Assembly (NCBI GenBank): GCA_000320545.1
Contig: ADNK01001510.1
Coordinates: 48,501-112,500 of the forward strand
Origin: Bigelowiella natans CCMP2755
Lineage: Eukaryota > Cercozoa > Chlorarachniophyceae
Reading direction: 5' to 3'
DNA: 64,000 nt
Both the position numbers and the translations under genes were made by a program. Every line of letters starts with the position of its first letter. The first letter of the stretch is position 1. Of this stretch, positions 13,085 to 27,129 are shown in pieces. The notes beneath the pieces were generated by a model. That model was not told the DNA's origin. It did no database searches and saw only the letters and a program-made list of their open reading frames with translations.

Positions 13085-13594
13085 AGTTTAACTCGGGTTG
13101 AAGCCTGATCTATTCTATGGCTCTGCGGTTTGATCTTTGCTATGCCTTCTATTGGTTACGTTTGTTTCGCCCGGAAGCGTAGGGGGAGGGGAAGAACAAT
13201 TCGGATGAGATTCTCTTGATTGGATCAGTCTCGGATCAGTTGGAACTTCCGTTTGAACACTCGATCCTATTTTCCTATTGCAACTTCATTTGGTATGTCG
13301 CAGGGCAAGAACGGCCTCAAACCAACATGTATTTTAACCTTGTTGCTGCTGGTACAAACAGTTAAACTGAAAGGAGGAGGAGACCAACAGCACAGTTTCA
13401 TCCTCACCCCCCCCCCTGCCACCAGATCACAGTTACGGGTAGGAGTTCGAGGCAGCAATATCCGTAAATTTTCAGTGCATTGTATCCTTCGAGGCCCATT
13501 TCATACCAAATAAAGCAATCATCTAACCTGCCACTGAATTATGGCGACACGCCAAAGGGAGACGAGTTAGTTTGGAAGTATTCGTACAACGAGG
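13085..13594. promoter_or_regulatory. Divergent promoter interval
   Basis: 510 bases between the starts of the ABC transporter (-) and the WD40 gene (+). It is less repeat-rich than the surrounding introns. An open frame at 13220-13513 looks like chance. Shared promoter function is inferred from orientation. Confidence 0.45.
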
Positions 13595-14385
13595 ATGCAT
13601 GCAGGATACGATGAGGACGAGCTGCCCTTACTATCAGTTAAATTAAGAAGAAGCAAGTTCCGATCGAGTGAACAAAAGGCACAGCAGCAGCAGCAGCAGC
13701 ATAGTCGAGGTGGTAGGGGGGCTGCTGCTGCTCTTCAGCGTGTAGGTCGTATTAGTCCTCAAAGCACTATATTTCAAAGTGCTGCAACGAGGAGCAATGA
13801 GCCAGATACCAAAGAGTCGTCAAATACAGAGAGTGAGTATGTAAATAAGACAGGAGGAGTACGAACTAAAAACAACACAGGAAGAAGTCATCATCATCAC
13901 ATATCTTCTTCGGATGATCGGAAACACCGTTCTAATGATGCAGCAGCGGCACCAGCAACTGCGGCCAGAGCGACATCATCAGCAGCTTACGAGGGGGGAA
14001 CACGGTCATCCTTTAGGAGGAGAGATCCTCCATACACGCACTTCCAGAATGGGGGAAATAGAAGATCATTACAGCAGCAGCAGCCACAGCCGCCTAAAAG
14101 GAAAAGTTTGCTTCAGATGCGAGACCAAGTCGAAATATCACGTGAGAGTGATCCACCACCTCATATATGCGCAAGGATTCATCTTCTATCGACTTCACAA
14201 AGGTCTCGTAGTACCGTCACACGATTTTGATTTGATTCTAAAAAGACATGATATTCACCCTCCTCCTCCTTGAATTCTATTGTTGTAGATACATGCAAAC
14301 TGCTCATATGAGTTCACATCGAACAACATATTGGAACCCTCCAAAAAATACCAAGGCCCTGTCAAAGATGGAGGTGTACATACTT

Positions 14386-14425
<40 letters not shown>

Positions 14426-14722
14426 ACATATGCTATCAACACGCATAGCTATCACGGACGCACACACCACACACACACACACATGAAAATTGTATGAATA
14501 ATCCCAGGAGCGCAAAGGTTTCTCATCATAGAGTTGATCAATATTTTTTATCTATGAATCATCAGGGATATGGGTTTCACAGCGAGTATCTCGAAGCACG
14601 GGGAGAGTATGGAATTTTACCAAGGCGCTTACGCCAAAACCTCATGGAAGCTGAAAAGGCTATGTACCATGCAAAGTACTATGCTTCAACTTGTTATCTG
14701 AAGAATCAAACTGTTATATAAA

Positions 14723-14792
<70 letters not shown>

Positions 14793-15036
14793 TATATATA
14801 ACAGCCAACACACACTCACACACACAAACACACACATAGGATGTATAAGATGCCTTCAGATTTAAATGGAAACTGCAGCAGCAGCAGCACTTTTTCCTTA
14901 TCTTCATCTTGACCACATTTGCTTCTTCTTCTTCTTCTTCTTCTTCTTTCTTCTGCTTCTCGAAGGCCCATAGGACTAGGTGTTTATGAGAATTCCATAG
15001 ACGTTGTTCTTCAAGATCTTTCCGTATACACGTAAG

Positions 15037-15071
<35 letters not shown>

Positions 15072-15219
15072 GTGATAATACATCGCGATCCTCGACGGCC
15101 TGTTGCTTGATTTAGCGTTTATTGGCGTCCAAATTCTCGAATATCGGGTCATTGGACATGATCCAAATATTGTCTTCTTATGCAATCATGCGATCACATC
15201 AAAAATCAAAATATCTCAG

Positions 15220-15259
<40 letters not shown>

Positions 15260-15423
15260 TATATTTGTTTGTGGTTTCTTTTTGTGAACAACGATAAGGT
15301 ATCAATTCTCAGAAGCACATCCTCAAGAGAAAGGGATATTGCCTGGAGAACTCCAGGCTGTATTTCTCGCAGATGATCAGGTTGTGTTGTTTTGAGATTG
15401 TTATGATAGTGATTGTGCTTCTC

Positions 15424-15457
<34 letters not shown>

Positions 15458-18456
15458 CAGTAGTAGTAGTAGCAGTAGTAGTTTGAGCCGTTCGGTAAGA
15501 AATTGTGAGGAGATGGGTGGTATTGACACTTGCTGCTTACAACATGAGAAAAGTAGTAACTTACGTTTGTCTTGGATGAATGTTACTTTGAGAGTAATAG
15601 CCATTACTACGTGTATTCTTAGATCAAGAAAAAGGAACAAGGTGTTGCAGCAACTGTTGCCCTTGTACACGAGAAGGTTTTCAAAAAACATACACACAAT
15701 TGTATATTCATCAATTGTTTATACGCGACAAGTAACTGACTAACTAACTTTTTGGTGTGTGCTTGCTCCACTACTCTGTGAGACAACTCGCTTATTCTCC
15801 CATTATCGTAGTATAATATATGTTTTGCGCGAAAACAGAAAAACAACGGAGTAATAAGGCGCATACCAAGATTTCCAATCACACATAGGATTCCAATCAC
15901 CGTGTTCTCCACGTTGTTTCTTTTTATTCTTCTTCTTCTTCTTCTTCTTCTTCTGCTAGATTTTGGTGGCATCTCTCCTGGGAGGAAGATCAGCTGTTGC
16001 TGTCTGGAATGCCAACCGCGAGAACTTGAATCTGAGGAAGGGTGCAGCAAGTTTTTTACCACAAGGTAGAGGGAGAAAGCAAGTAGGAGAGAGAGAGAGA
16101 GAGAAAGAAGGAGCTAACTTGGTGCATGGTGTCAATATTCTACTTGCTACTACATAAAGGCCTTTCTCGCAATATTTCTATTGGAGATGGTTTGAGTGCA
16201 AACGACGATGGACTTAAGACATCTACAAAATCTGGAGGAAGAGGAGGGGGATCAAACGGTCTAAATACAGACAAAATAACGGATAAATCATATGTATCAC
16301 TATCATCATTATTAAATGAGTGAAAGGATTCATCATTCATTGATTCGTTTGCTCTTAACTGTTGTCTTTCCTTAGCATTCCTACGCACATAGACTGTTAG
16401 AAATACTTAGAGACTCACATTGAGGGTATAACAACATAATTGATTGTTTGTAAGAAATTGCAGGAGGAGTTTCATATCCAAGGGAACAAGCTCACGTGAT
16501 TAGGAGTCAGTAGTGCTGTGTTTAATATACATTATTTAAAGGAAGCTTTGAGCTGTGATGAATTATAGAAAGTTACAAGAACAAAACAACGACGAGAGAA
16601 GATGCTATAATCAAATAATTTCGTGTTTGCGTGCATGAAATCCGTTGGGTAGTAGTAGTAGTAGTAGTAGTAGTAGTCAAGTATTGCTGATACTCCGTAC
16701 GTGCTTGTCTCCTCAGGCAATGCTGTAGAGAGTCTATTCCTCTTTGGTTTTTATCACAAGATTTGTGTACTTTCCTTGAATCCGAGGGAAATGCCGACAC
16801 CAGAAAAGAAGAAAGGTAGTAATAAGTGGTGGTATCACGAGTAGTAATCAGCACCGATCTTGCTATGGCACTAATTATGATTATGATCATGATTATCATA
16901 CCTAATCAAAACGCTATGTGCCCGAAAATAATTTCTATTTGTTTTGATATTTAATATGATTGTTTCTGTTGGTGATTAGGAGACTGTTCATTTGCGATAG
17001 AAGCTATGCATTTATTCGACTCAAATCAACGTCTGGTTTGGCTTGATTTTGAAAATCCAAATACTGCTGTTGCAGCAGCAGCTTCTGAGGCAAAAAAGAG
17101 ACACGGTTGGAATCTCTTGTTCTAAAATTATTATCGTCATATTAAGAAGCCTATACTAGGGAAGAAGAAGAAGAAGAAGAAGAAGAATAATAATAACAAT
17201 AAAAAGTAAAATTGTTCCATGCTGCATTTGGTAGAAACAATTGGTGTGCAAACACACACACATACACATACACATACACATACCGTTTAGAAGACGACGG
17301 CGGTCATATCGGAGCTGCTACCAATATACTACTCGTATACGAGGAGGTTGAATCTAAATAAAGACATTATATTTTGAAAAAGAAGCAAGCAAAACAACAA
17401 ACAACGATAAAAAAATGATGATGATGATGATAATGATGATGATGATGATGAAAGCAGAATGAGGGGGAGGAAGGTGAGATGAAAGAATATAATCGTGCAT
17501 ACTACAAGCTCCGTACGTCTCTGTTTTCCTGGTGCTCTGTTACATATCAACATCACTAGAAAGTAGGAGTGCTTTTAGTAGAAGTAGTAGTACTAGTGGA
17601 TACTAAGAAACAGCAGTAGCAGCAATATGAAATACACTAAAATCATCACATAACCATCACCATCACCATCATCATCATTTGTTTCAGGCAAGCTCATTGA
17701 AACCCAACATTCAACGCATCATCGTTCGTCGTGGGGTGTACAACAGAAGGATTATGCCGACGGCAAGTGGGAGGGATAGGAAGAATATTAATAGTAATAG
17801 TAATAATAACAGAGATTCGGCTACTGGTGCGAGTATTGTTCTTGGAAATGAGACGGTAATTAAATAAAGCACAGCATTGGGAGGAAGGCAGTAGTAGTAG
17901 TAGTAGTAGTAGTAGTACCAGGAGGAGGAGGAGGAGGAGGAGGAGGAGGAGGAGGTGAAGAACCAAACAAGTTGTATGATTATGTCAATCTGATTTCTAC
18001 GGCTAAGTTGCTTAAATACTGTTAGATTGCATCTCATGATTTATAAGTTAATGGCTTGGTGACGTATATGATAATAATGATTACAGGATCCATCACAGTG
18101 TTGTGTGTGGGAACTTCCCATACCACTGGAAGTAGGAGGAGGAGGAGGCGGAGGAAGGCCTACGGTAATAATAATTATACCAACAACAACAACAATAATA
18201 ATAATAATAAATATGATAAGATCCACCCACCACAAATCGACTACATAATATAGGATTAGGAAGGAAACAAGGAAGAGAGATAGATAACCTGACAAATTGA
18301 TATAATATGCACTTATCAGCAATCACCATCAGTTATTAGTAGTTATTAATACTAGTGTTGTAATTATTGCTGTATCTTCCGGATGATAGGTTACTGCTGT
18401 TGGATATGCAAAGAAAACAGATCGATTGGCCATAGGTTACAGCTCATACTGGCCAG

Positions 18457-18494
<38 letters not shown>

Positions 18495-19672
18495 CATCAT
18501 CAATCGCTCGTTGTTTCCTTGTACTAGTAGTTGACATCAAACGGGTGACTGATGATAAAGATAAAGATGATGCATGTATAGATAGTAGTTCCGTTTGCAA
18601 GAGTTATAAGCACTACTATCATCATTAATTACTACATATATCTGTTATTACTATCAACCTCCCCAGGGTTAGATACTGGAGACCTCATCTTAGTGGACAT
18701 TGCTCGCCATACCAATCACACAGCAGCAGGAGGAGGAGGAGGGGGAAGAAGAAGAAGAAGAGATGGAAAGAAGAATAACAACGATGATGGCAGCATTCAT
18801 GAGCTATGCCGAGTTACGACAGGGCACTCTCATCACGTGATGCAGATTAAATGGTAAAGAGGATTCTATCTGCTTACTCCTTCATTTGTCCACAACAAAA
18901 TGCTGTAAGATTGCAATAATCCTGCTGTTGTCTTAGAAAGCTGATGTTTCTTCGTGTAGTTGTGGCGGGTGCAAGTTGCTAGGAGTGTTTACCCTGATTG
19001 TTGTTGTTGTTGTTGCTACTGCTGTTTTTCCTGGGCAATACAGGCATCCCTTGTGCACGTGGTTCATTGCTATGTTCTCCTCTGGCCAAATGAGAGCTTA
19101 TGACTGGTGGCTTGGATAGCATAAAGATAGTATCGACGACGATGATGATGAGGATGATAATGATGATTACTGTGTGTTTGTATACATGTGATATATAGAA
19201 GGGTACACACATACACACATATGCAATAGTCACCACCTTATGTAATCGTTGTTTTGACATTCATCATGAGCATTATCATCGTCGTCTTTGTCGTGATCAT
19301 TATCATCACCATCATCATCATCATCTTCACATCATCATTTTAGGGCTTTGCAGCCTCTCTACATCTATCAAGACGCTGGCTTAAGTAATATAAGAATACA
19401 TTAACCATAACCATGCAGTATTAGTGTAGTTTTAATTATGATCATCATCATCATCATCATCATCATCAAAGAATTATTACTAGTTATGAATGGCATCAAT
19501 AAGTTGCTGATATTAGCCGTAGCAGCAGAGCTGAGTAAATGGAATGTAAACGCATCATATCGTCTGCCTCTCCTCTACACTTGATATTATCGATTATCGA
19601 TCATGCAGAGGAAATAGTGAGTGTTACTATTTATGATCATCAGATAATTCATAATAGCGACTACATATAAAT

Positions 19673-19725
<53 letters not shown>

Positions 19726-20268
19726 ATATTATATTTGCTGATGTCAACTCGTATGCTATTTTAGGCAAAATCTCCATTGATATAGCTGTAGACTCCTCCC
19801 TTCCTGTGCTAGCAGAATGGAAACTTTCATCATCATCCAGTAGACTACGCAATGGGGGAGGACAACAAGGATCTTCAGGTTATTCTGCTGCTACCGGTAC
19901 TGGTACTACGGCACCTAACAACATCTTCTCACCAATGGGAGGTGGCGGAGGAGGAGGAGGAGGAGGAAATGCAATGGGGGACCATGTGAGACAGCAGTCG
20001 TTGATGACGCACAGATATGAGGATTGGGAATTAGTAGTAGTGCATGCTGCAGGACCGATATACGTCGTTCGTTTCGTTGCTGCGATCAGGGTAGTAGTAG
20101 TAGTAGCAGTAGTAGTAGTAGTAGAGATAACATCAACAGAACAAGAATTACATCACAAACACAAACAAACACACTCTTGAGGCGTCGATTGATTCATCAT
20201 TATCATCTATTAATTACTTTCAACCAAACTTACGATGTATAAAGAAGAAGAACACACACACACACGTA

Positions 20269-20308
<40 letters not shown>

Positions 20309-22152
20309 TGTGTGTGTACGTGGTATCTTTGTTGATTTGTAGACATCGGCCAAGATTGCAGATCCACTGTGCATTACACAACAAAGACTATCATTTGGTC
20401 AGATTAAACAGGTAATTGCTCCACACTACTATCTTTAATTATAGATTTGCATATCAAGTATATATCATTTATCTACTACTTATTAGATATCAGAGAAGGA
20501 ATAGGAGGGGGGCACTTGCCTATGTAGAGAGTAGTAGTTTTAGTAACAAAAAACAAATTTAGACAACAAGAGCTCTATTCCGTTTATGATATATGTGTTA
20601 TCGTCGTAACACTACTACTGTGACTACTATATGGCCCCCCTCCTCTCCCCCTCCTCCTCTTCCTCCGGTTTTTCCTCAGGCTATTCGAGGAATTGAGTTT
20701 TTGAGAGACAATAGCACCATCGTTGCTTGCCTGACTCTCATTGTCAGCAGGTTGTAGTAGTAGTAGTAGTAGTAGTAGTAGTGTTAGAAGTGAAGAATAC
20801 TCTCCCAGTGTGTGGTGCTTCTAGTCCTATCATGGTGGTAATAATAACGTCATCCATGATTATATTAGGCTATTGAAGGCAGACCCAACTCCGGACGGAT
20901 CTCATACCATATCTGGAAATTTCCAAAGGCTTGTGCAGATATTCACGACATATTGGCCAAGGTAGAAGTACCACTTCTTACTGCGATCATGCTGCTGTAT
21001 GCCTCCAGCAGCAGCACCAACCACTACTACTACTACTATTCACTGATGGACAAAAGACAGTTGTTGTTGTTGTTGTTGTTGTTGCTGCTGCTACATCTTG
21101 TTCTTGCCTTATTTGTTCACCTTTGCTCATCGTAAATTTTGTATATATCATACATCATCATCATGATGATGATAATACCGACTAGGGTTATATTTTGATG
21201 GCAGCGTATAGCAGCTTGCGCACCTGCTGTTGAAATAATGATAAGTGAATATCTGCTCGTTTCTACTTCAGGTTCTCCTCTACAAATGCGGAATATCACA
21301 GTCAAATCACGGTGCTTTTCATTGGTATGATTGCACGAAAAGTTCCTCACACCAAGCATTTAGAACGAATGGAAAAATTGAAAAACCGCATTTTTGAGAC
21401 CATCAATTAAATCGATTATCTAATCAGCACTATCATCTACAATGTGCACTATATCACATAATCAATAGTATCAATGACTTTCGTTACTATTCCCTTTCAA
21501 AAATATTCCAATGATACGCTTTCAATAATGATGATGATGATGATGATGATGATTAACTTAGCCGCTGATAATGCTGTACACATACTTCGCACACATTGTC
21601 GCGTCTGCATCAGAAATCATAGATCAAGCGTGCACGTTAAAGCGGTACACGGAAGCTTATACCCTTGCGACTGCAATGAGAACGAGACAACCGTAATAAT
21701 AATAATATATGATGATGTAGTAATGTAGAAGGAGGAGGGGGTAGATTCGAGAAGTTCATTCCATGATACTTAAACTCTGCAGTATAAAAACAGTATAATG
21801 AAGATGATAATGATAATGGCGATGATGATGATGATGATGATGCTTTGGTTGTCGCATCATTCTATTCTTTTCAAGTAGCAGTATACACACAGGTTCCTAA
21901 AGATTTTACACTGGCTTCATCTCGATAACGATGCTCCTGCTTTCTTAAAGCCCCTCATAATTGACCAAATTTCATCTGGTGTTACTGGTAAGGAGAGAAG
22001 ACAACATCACGCTTTGAGCTCCTCTTCTTCTTCATTTCCCTACTACGCATACCTATTATCTCACCAAATATGCCTATTGTAAGTGCTATGCGAACACGGA
22101 GTAGGATACACAGAATTTATGTGTTTTTGATGCACGCACTCTGTCGTGTGCG

Positions 22153-22196
<44 letters not shown>

Positions 22197-22423
22197 GTAA
22201 GTGAATGCATTAAAATCTTTCTCTCTTTTTCCAATTTCTTTAACTCTACCCTAGCTTACGACTCCTATCCTTCCTTGAGACTACTACTACTACTCTACTA
22301 CTTCTACTAAAACTACTACTATTTTGCTATTTCGCAATATATGAATCGTCAATATTGTCGTTGACTTCCAGTCCCATTCTTCTCTACTTTCTTGTCACGA
22401 TTATCGATCAACTAGTTAATCAT

Positions 22424-22458
<35 letters not shown>

Positions 22459-22870
22459 GCGTATGTGAATTAATAGAATACGGAATACCGAAACGGCGAG
22501 ATGAAGACGATAAAAATCAAGAAATGGATGATCAAGATCGACAATATGTATCACAACCTCCTATAGAAGGCCAGCTTTTGAAGGTTAATTTGTTAGAACG
22601 CCCTGTTACTCATTAATATATACATATATTGATGGGATTGGGAAATGATGATGGCCTTCACTTATGATTGATGATGCCATATTGACCACCGGTTTCCTCC
22701 TCCTCCTCCTCCTCCTCCTCCTCCTCCTCCTATTTGTTTCTTATCAATTGCTTCTTGGTCTCTTTTGTGAAACTAGAATCTTGAAAAAGCTATGGAAATG
22801 CAGGGAGATGGCAGGTTGTGTGGTAGTAGTAGTAGGTTGTTGTTGTTAGTTAGGACGATGCTGACGTCAC

Positions 22871-22907
<37 letters not shown>

Positions 22908-22944
22908 CCTACAAAAGTAAGATGGTTGACGACCGCAGCACACA

Positions 22945-22982
<38 letters not shown>

Positions 22983-23757
22983 AAGCAATATCAACCGTAA
23001 CATCTGTAGGATTTTGTCACCAGCATTATTTAATGTATTCATTAATTGTTCCTTACACCTTGATTCACTCCCATGTTATTCTACCAGTTGTTATTGTTGG
23101 TTTCTAGTACTACTACTGCTGCTGCTGCTACACATAGCAGCTAGCTATGCGCTACCTGTTGATCATGTATGATTTTCGAATACTATCGACGTATGATAGG
23201 CTGAAAGAAGCCATAGAAATGTACACAAATATGGGGGAAATAGATTCAGCCCTGTCTCTATGGAAAACAGCCAAATTTCTTGAGCTTCATGGGATAGGTA
23301 ATCGCAAGTGAAAATCGTGCGTATTCTATCTACCACCACTCTGTTACGATATGCTAAGAATTTAGCGACAGTTACGATTGTATTTGATGGCGATAATAAG
23401 GCCAAATAATGCAACTTCTTCTCTGATTCAGTGGGCTATGAATAAGATCTTTTTGTTTGGAGCTGCTTTGTATGGAGTAATGAGTTATTTTCCTGGCAAA
23501 TATTGAATTTGTTAGGCAATATTCCTACAGTTTCGATGGATCGGAATAATACAGCACGAAGAACTGACAACGAATCCTCTGCACCTATGCGAAGGAGGTT
23601 TGGAAATATTAGTGGGAATATTCGGTCTCCCACATCTACTTTAGTCGCAAAAGGAGAAGAAGAAGAGGAAGTAGAGCGACCGCTGACTGCGATGTCAGCC
23701 GCCACAGGTGTCACTGGCGTGCTCGACAGAGCGGATTATGTATTCCGACGAGCTTGA
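13595..23757 (+). CDS. Large WD40/beta-propeller protein, many exons
   Basis: ATG at 13595; exon 1 (13595-14202) encodes a basic, low-complexity N-terminus with Gln, Ala and His runs. Phase-consistent exons follow: 14289-14373, 14566-14675, 14966-15023 or 15031, 16980-17105, 17291-17346, 17688-17855, 18087-18164, 18390-18435, 18667-18853, 19344-19384, 19765 onward, 22780-22816, 23200-23297 and 23516-23757 (TGA). The middle carries propeller-like blades, for example VTAVGYAKKTDRLAIGLDTG followed by LILVDI, then a GHSHHVMQIKW blade end. The C-terminal part has a helical repeat-like segment (LKEAIEMYTNMGEIDSALSL) before a disordered tail. Propeller plus helical repeats is common in trafficking-complex subunits, but no motif settles the family. 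Exons between about 15116-16900 and 19900-22400 are unresolved, and two adjacent genes cannot be fully excluded. Long Gly/Ser/Asn runs interrupt blades. Confidence 0.6.
14720..14790. repeat. (TA)n microsatellite
   Basis: Nearly uninterrupted TA run of about 65 bases in an intron of the WD40 gene. Confidence 0.97.
15425..15482. repeat. (GTA)n microsatellite
   Basis: GTA repeats with a few GCA variants inside an intron of the WD40 gene. It produces the poly-Leu ORF seen on the minus strand. Confidence 0.95.
17888..17956. repeat. (GTA)n followed by (GGA)n
   Basis: Two adjoining trinucleotide arrays within a WD40-gene intron. Confidence 0.95.
22867..22982. repeat. (GAT)n and (GA)n arrays
   Basis: GAT array at about 22869-22907 and GA array at about 22949-22981 in an intron near the 3' end of the WD40 gene. 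Confidence 0.95.
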
Positions 23758-24551
23758 GAGCAGTGTACATATGGCAAGGAATAAGCGATGAATGATTTCC
23801 TTAGGCGGCGCACTATCGCTCATTTAGTACCTCAAACAATTTCTCACGAATTAGAACATTTTGTGTCTGCGTGCACCGAAGTTCATTGCAATTGCATGAA
23901 CACGACGTTTTGAAGACGACTGTCGCAAACATGCAAAGACGTCACTGCTACTAGGTGTGGGCATGGACAGTCGTACGTGCGTCGTCACTCGTGATGATCG
24001 TCTTATTCATGATATGCATGAGCCATACGATGAGTCGTCGATCAGATGAGACCAGCAAACAGTGTGCAACATTTAATCGCTGCAGCTAACACAGACCAAT
24101 CTAGCAATAGAGTTAACATTAGCGCTGCATGTAGCCGCTGCATTGCACAGCTACATGCGACGATGACGATCAAACAAATTTAATTGATTAATTGCATCCG
24201 TCTTGCATCACGTTGCCATTGATCTAGCTACTGTCGTCACTTTGAACATTGTCGTAGTCGATGACGCCCTCCCATGCACACTTTATCACGTTCTTGCGAT
24301 GTGCAGCAGTTGCATGGCACATGCGATCAACTGTGGCTGCACGACTACACTTATACTATGCAGCATACACCCATGCGTGCTTCTATGCTAGCATGCTAAT
24401 TCTCATTTGCATCATCTCCCCCGCGTACGTGCCGATGTGTACGCATGCCGCATATACTAGCATACATGAAGCTTTAAAATTGTATTGACTAAATTAGGGA
24501 CCCTCCCTGAGAAAATTGTTGACATGTTGCATAATTCATGATTGTATTCAT
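23758..24551. other. Convergent intergenic spacer
   Basis: Between the WD40 gene and the MORN gene, which converge. Dense in CATGC, TGCA and CTAGC words. Short frames at 24203-24488 lack any protein signature. Confidence 0.6.
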
Positions 24552-24945
24552 CTAAAACGCGGGCTCCGTCCAAGGAGACGCACTGCTGAATTTGTAAACA
24601 ACACCCGTAGACTGAAGGACTCCGTTTTTCCATGTTCCTGACACTGACGACCCGTTCTTGAACCTGTTAAACGCAGAACATTAAGAAGAAATATAAACAA
24701 TGAATGAGAAGGCTTTTACTTTATAGGACCAACACGGAAAGATGATGAAAATTTCAGTTGAATTCACGAGACTATTTCGTTGCAATTCTTTCGTATGTTC
24801 TTACGCTATTGTCCCCTTTCCGTGGCGCTTATCATTTGCCCACTCTCCCTCATAGCGAGACCCATCACTTTTGCAGACTAATTCACCTGATAACAACGAG
24901 AATAAGGTGAATCAGCTGCTACGTTTATATATGTAATATTTAGAG

Positions 24946-24992
<47 letters not shown>

Positions 24993-25104
24993 CAAAAGCT
25001 TAAAATGGTGTAATGTGATACGTCACATATATTTATGCTGACACGTATTGTAGCCGATGCTTATATTATTACTGTGGTTGCAGCCGTCGATAATGGGACA
25101 TATA

Positions 25105-25162
<58 letters not shown>

Positions 25163-25443
25163 CCTTGTCCATGCCTCATGTCGTCCATCCATTCACCCTC
25201 GTATACATTTCCTGTAGCGTAAAAGAGCTTTCCTTTTCCACAGACCTTGTCATTTATCCAAGTGCCCACGAACTTGTCTCCATCTTTCAGACTCAATTCT
25301 CCTTTTCCATGTTTAACTCCTTTTTTAAACTGTCCAACGTACTTCTCTCCTCCTTCGTAAACAACCTAACGCCAGGAACAGTCGTTTACTGTTGATGTTG
25401 TTGTTTCGTCTTGACACAACGAAGGACTTTGTAAGCTTTGGGT

Positions 25444-25487
<44 letters not shown>

Positions 25488-26717
25488 TGTATATTATACC
25501 TCCCCTTTGCCTTCAGCAAGGTCATCTACCCATTCACCCCTGTAAGAGCCACCATTGGCATATTGAAGCACCCCATATCCATTCTGATTTGATAGCATGA
25601 CACAAAATATAAGTACAATAAAAGCGACAATGACGAATATGCTATAAATAATCTGAGAATTGTGATTATATTGTCCTTAGGAGCATTAATCAAAGTTTGT
25701 AGAAACGAATCATCCTCATTAAGTTTCTCTTCCTCAATCATCCAAAATATAGCTCAGTGGTAATAGTATTAGTCGTAGCTGTACCTTATTATCACCCTTA
25801 AATTCTCCGGTAAATACATTCTGATTTGAATACTTGTAGACCCCATTTCCTGATTGGATTATTACATCACGGTCATTGTTTGGCATCGATCAAAGCCGTC
25901 CGCATGTATTACATGATTGTATAAGTTCACGAGTTGCAGCAGCGTTGAAATGTTCTAATGGCTGCTACTACTACCACTACTACTACACTATTAGTACCTA
26001 CATCTTATACCTTCCATCTTGCCGTTGATCCAATCTCCCTCAAAATAGCTCCCATCAGCATGAGTGTATTTTCCTTTGCCGTGCATTTTATCATTTTGCC
26101 ACTCTCCCTGTAAAATTAGGAAATGTCCATGAATGAAAGACTCCTTCACATTCCTATTTTATGCCTGTGGTGAAACGCTAGAAAGGAAAGAAAAATAAAT
26201 CTTAGAAAGTACCATTTTTATGGTATATATTACATAATACTGCAAGAATAATAGCGTTCACCTGATAGATCTCCTGACCACCACTCCCTCCCGCAAATGT
26301 CATAGTTCCGAACCCATGTCGAAGTCCATTGCGCCACTAAAACAAAAGATATCGCCCATGTTAGGATTGTAATTACTATTTTACGGAAATGTGTTAAAAT
26401 GATTCTGTAAATAGATGCATGATGCTCCTCCTTTGGGAAGAGAAACAAGCTGCGATCATCAAACAACCTCTCCAACGTGTTTGTCCCCGTTTGCATAGTG
26501 ATAAACTCCTTGTCCATGCATTTTTCCATCCCTTAGCTCTCCATTAAATGTTTCGCCGTCAGGATAAACAAGAGTTCCCCTGCCAATTTGACGATCTTCT
26601 TTCCACTCAGCTGTTAGCACCACGTACTCGCTAGACGCAGACCCCTTAGAGAAGGACAATCCATTGTCATTTATTCTAGCTCTAAGTAACTAAATAACAC
26701 TATTCTTACAGCTGAGA

Positions 26718-26749
<32 letters not shown>

Positions 26750-26889
26750 CGTATTATGACCTCGTCGGGGTAAAACATTTGTCCAGGGCCGTCTCTGTTC
26801 CCGTTTACGAAGTGACCCTCATATTTTATACCATTTGGGTATGTCAGAGTACCCTTGCCCTGTTCAAATATTATTCGGTAAACATAAGC

Positions 26890-26921
<32 letters not shown>

Positions 26922-26922
26922 A

Positions 26923-26957
<35 letters not shown>

Positions 26958-26960
26958 TTT

Positions 26961-27006
<46 letters not shown>

Positions 27007-27129
27007 ATTTTTACATGTGACGACACCACCTTCCCCCCATCACAAATCATTGCAATGCTAACTACAATTTTGATTGTTTGAAGTCCTTACGTGCATTTTT
27101 CCGGCCTTAAGGCCTCCAGTGTAAAGCAT
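24552..27129 (-). CDS. MORN-repeat protein
   Basis: Ten exons join with consistent phase: 27129-27091, 26859-26751, 26679-26468, 26336-26262, 26107-26011, 25849-25785, 25583-25500, 25365-25164, 24886-24805 and 24663-24552 (TAG). The product is 358 residues and consists almost wholly of MORN repeats of about 23 residues, such as GKGTLTYPNGIKYEGHF, GRGTLVYPDGETFNGEL and GKGKLFYATGNVYEGEW; I count about a dozen. No kinase, SET or other extra domain is present, so this is a MORN-only protein like RSPH1 or the protist MORN1 group, which act at cilia, cytoskeletal structures or membranes. Which of these applies cannot be told. Most introns fall between repeats, so exons correspond to one or two MORN units. 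The ATG at 27129 opens the first repeat abruptly, so a 5' exon may be missing. Confidence 0.9.
25107..25158. repeat. (AT)n microsatellite
   Basis: Intron of the MORN gene, beginning a few bases after the donor of exon 25365-25164. Confidence 0.96.
26717..26750. repeat. (TAG)n tract carrying a splice donor
   Basis: On the coding strand this is GTACTACTAC..., starting exactly at the donor of MORN exon 26859-26751. Confidence 0.88.
26890..27006. repeat. (TAG)n microsatellite, about 115 bases
   Basis: Longest trinucleotide array in the window, with two interruptions (TAA, TTT). It fills most of the first MORN intron and creates a poly-Val ORF on the plus strand. Confidence 0.97.
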
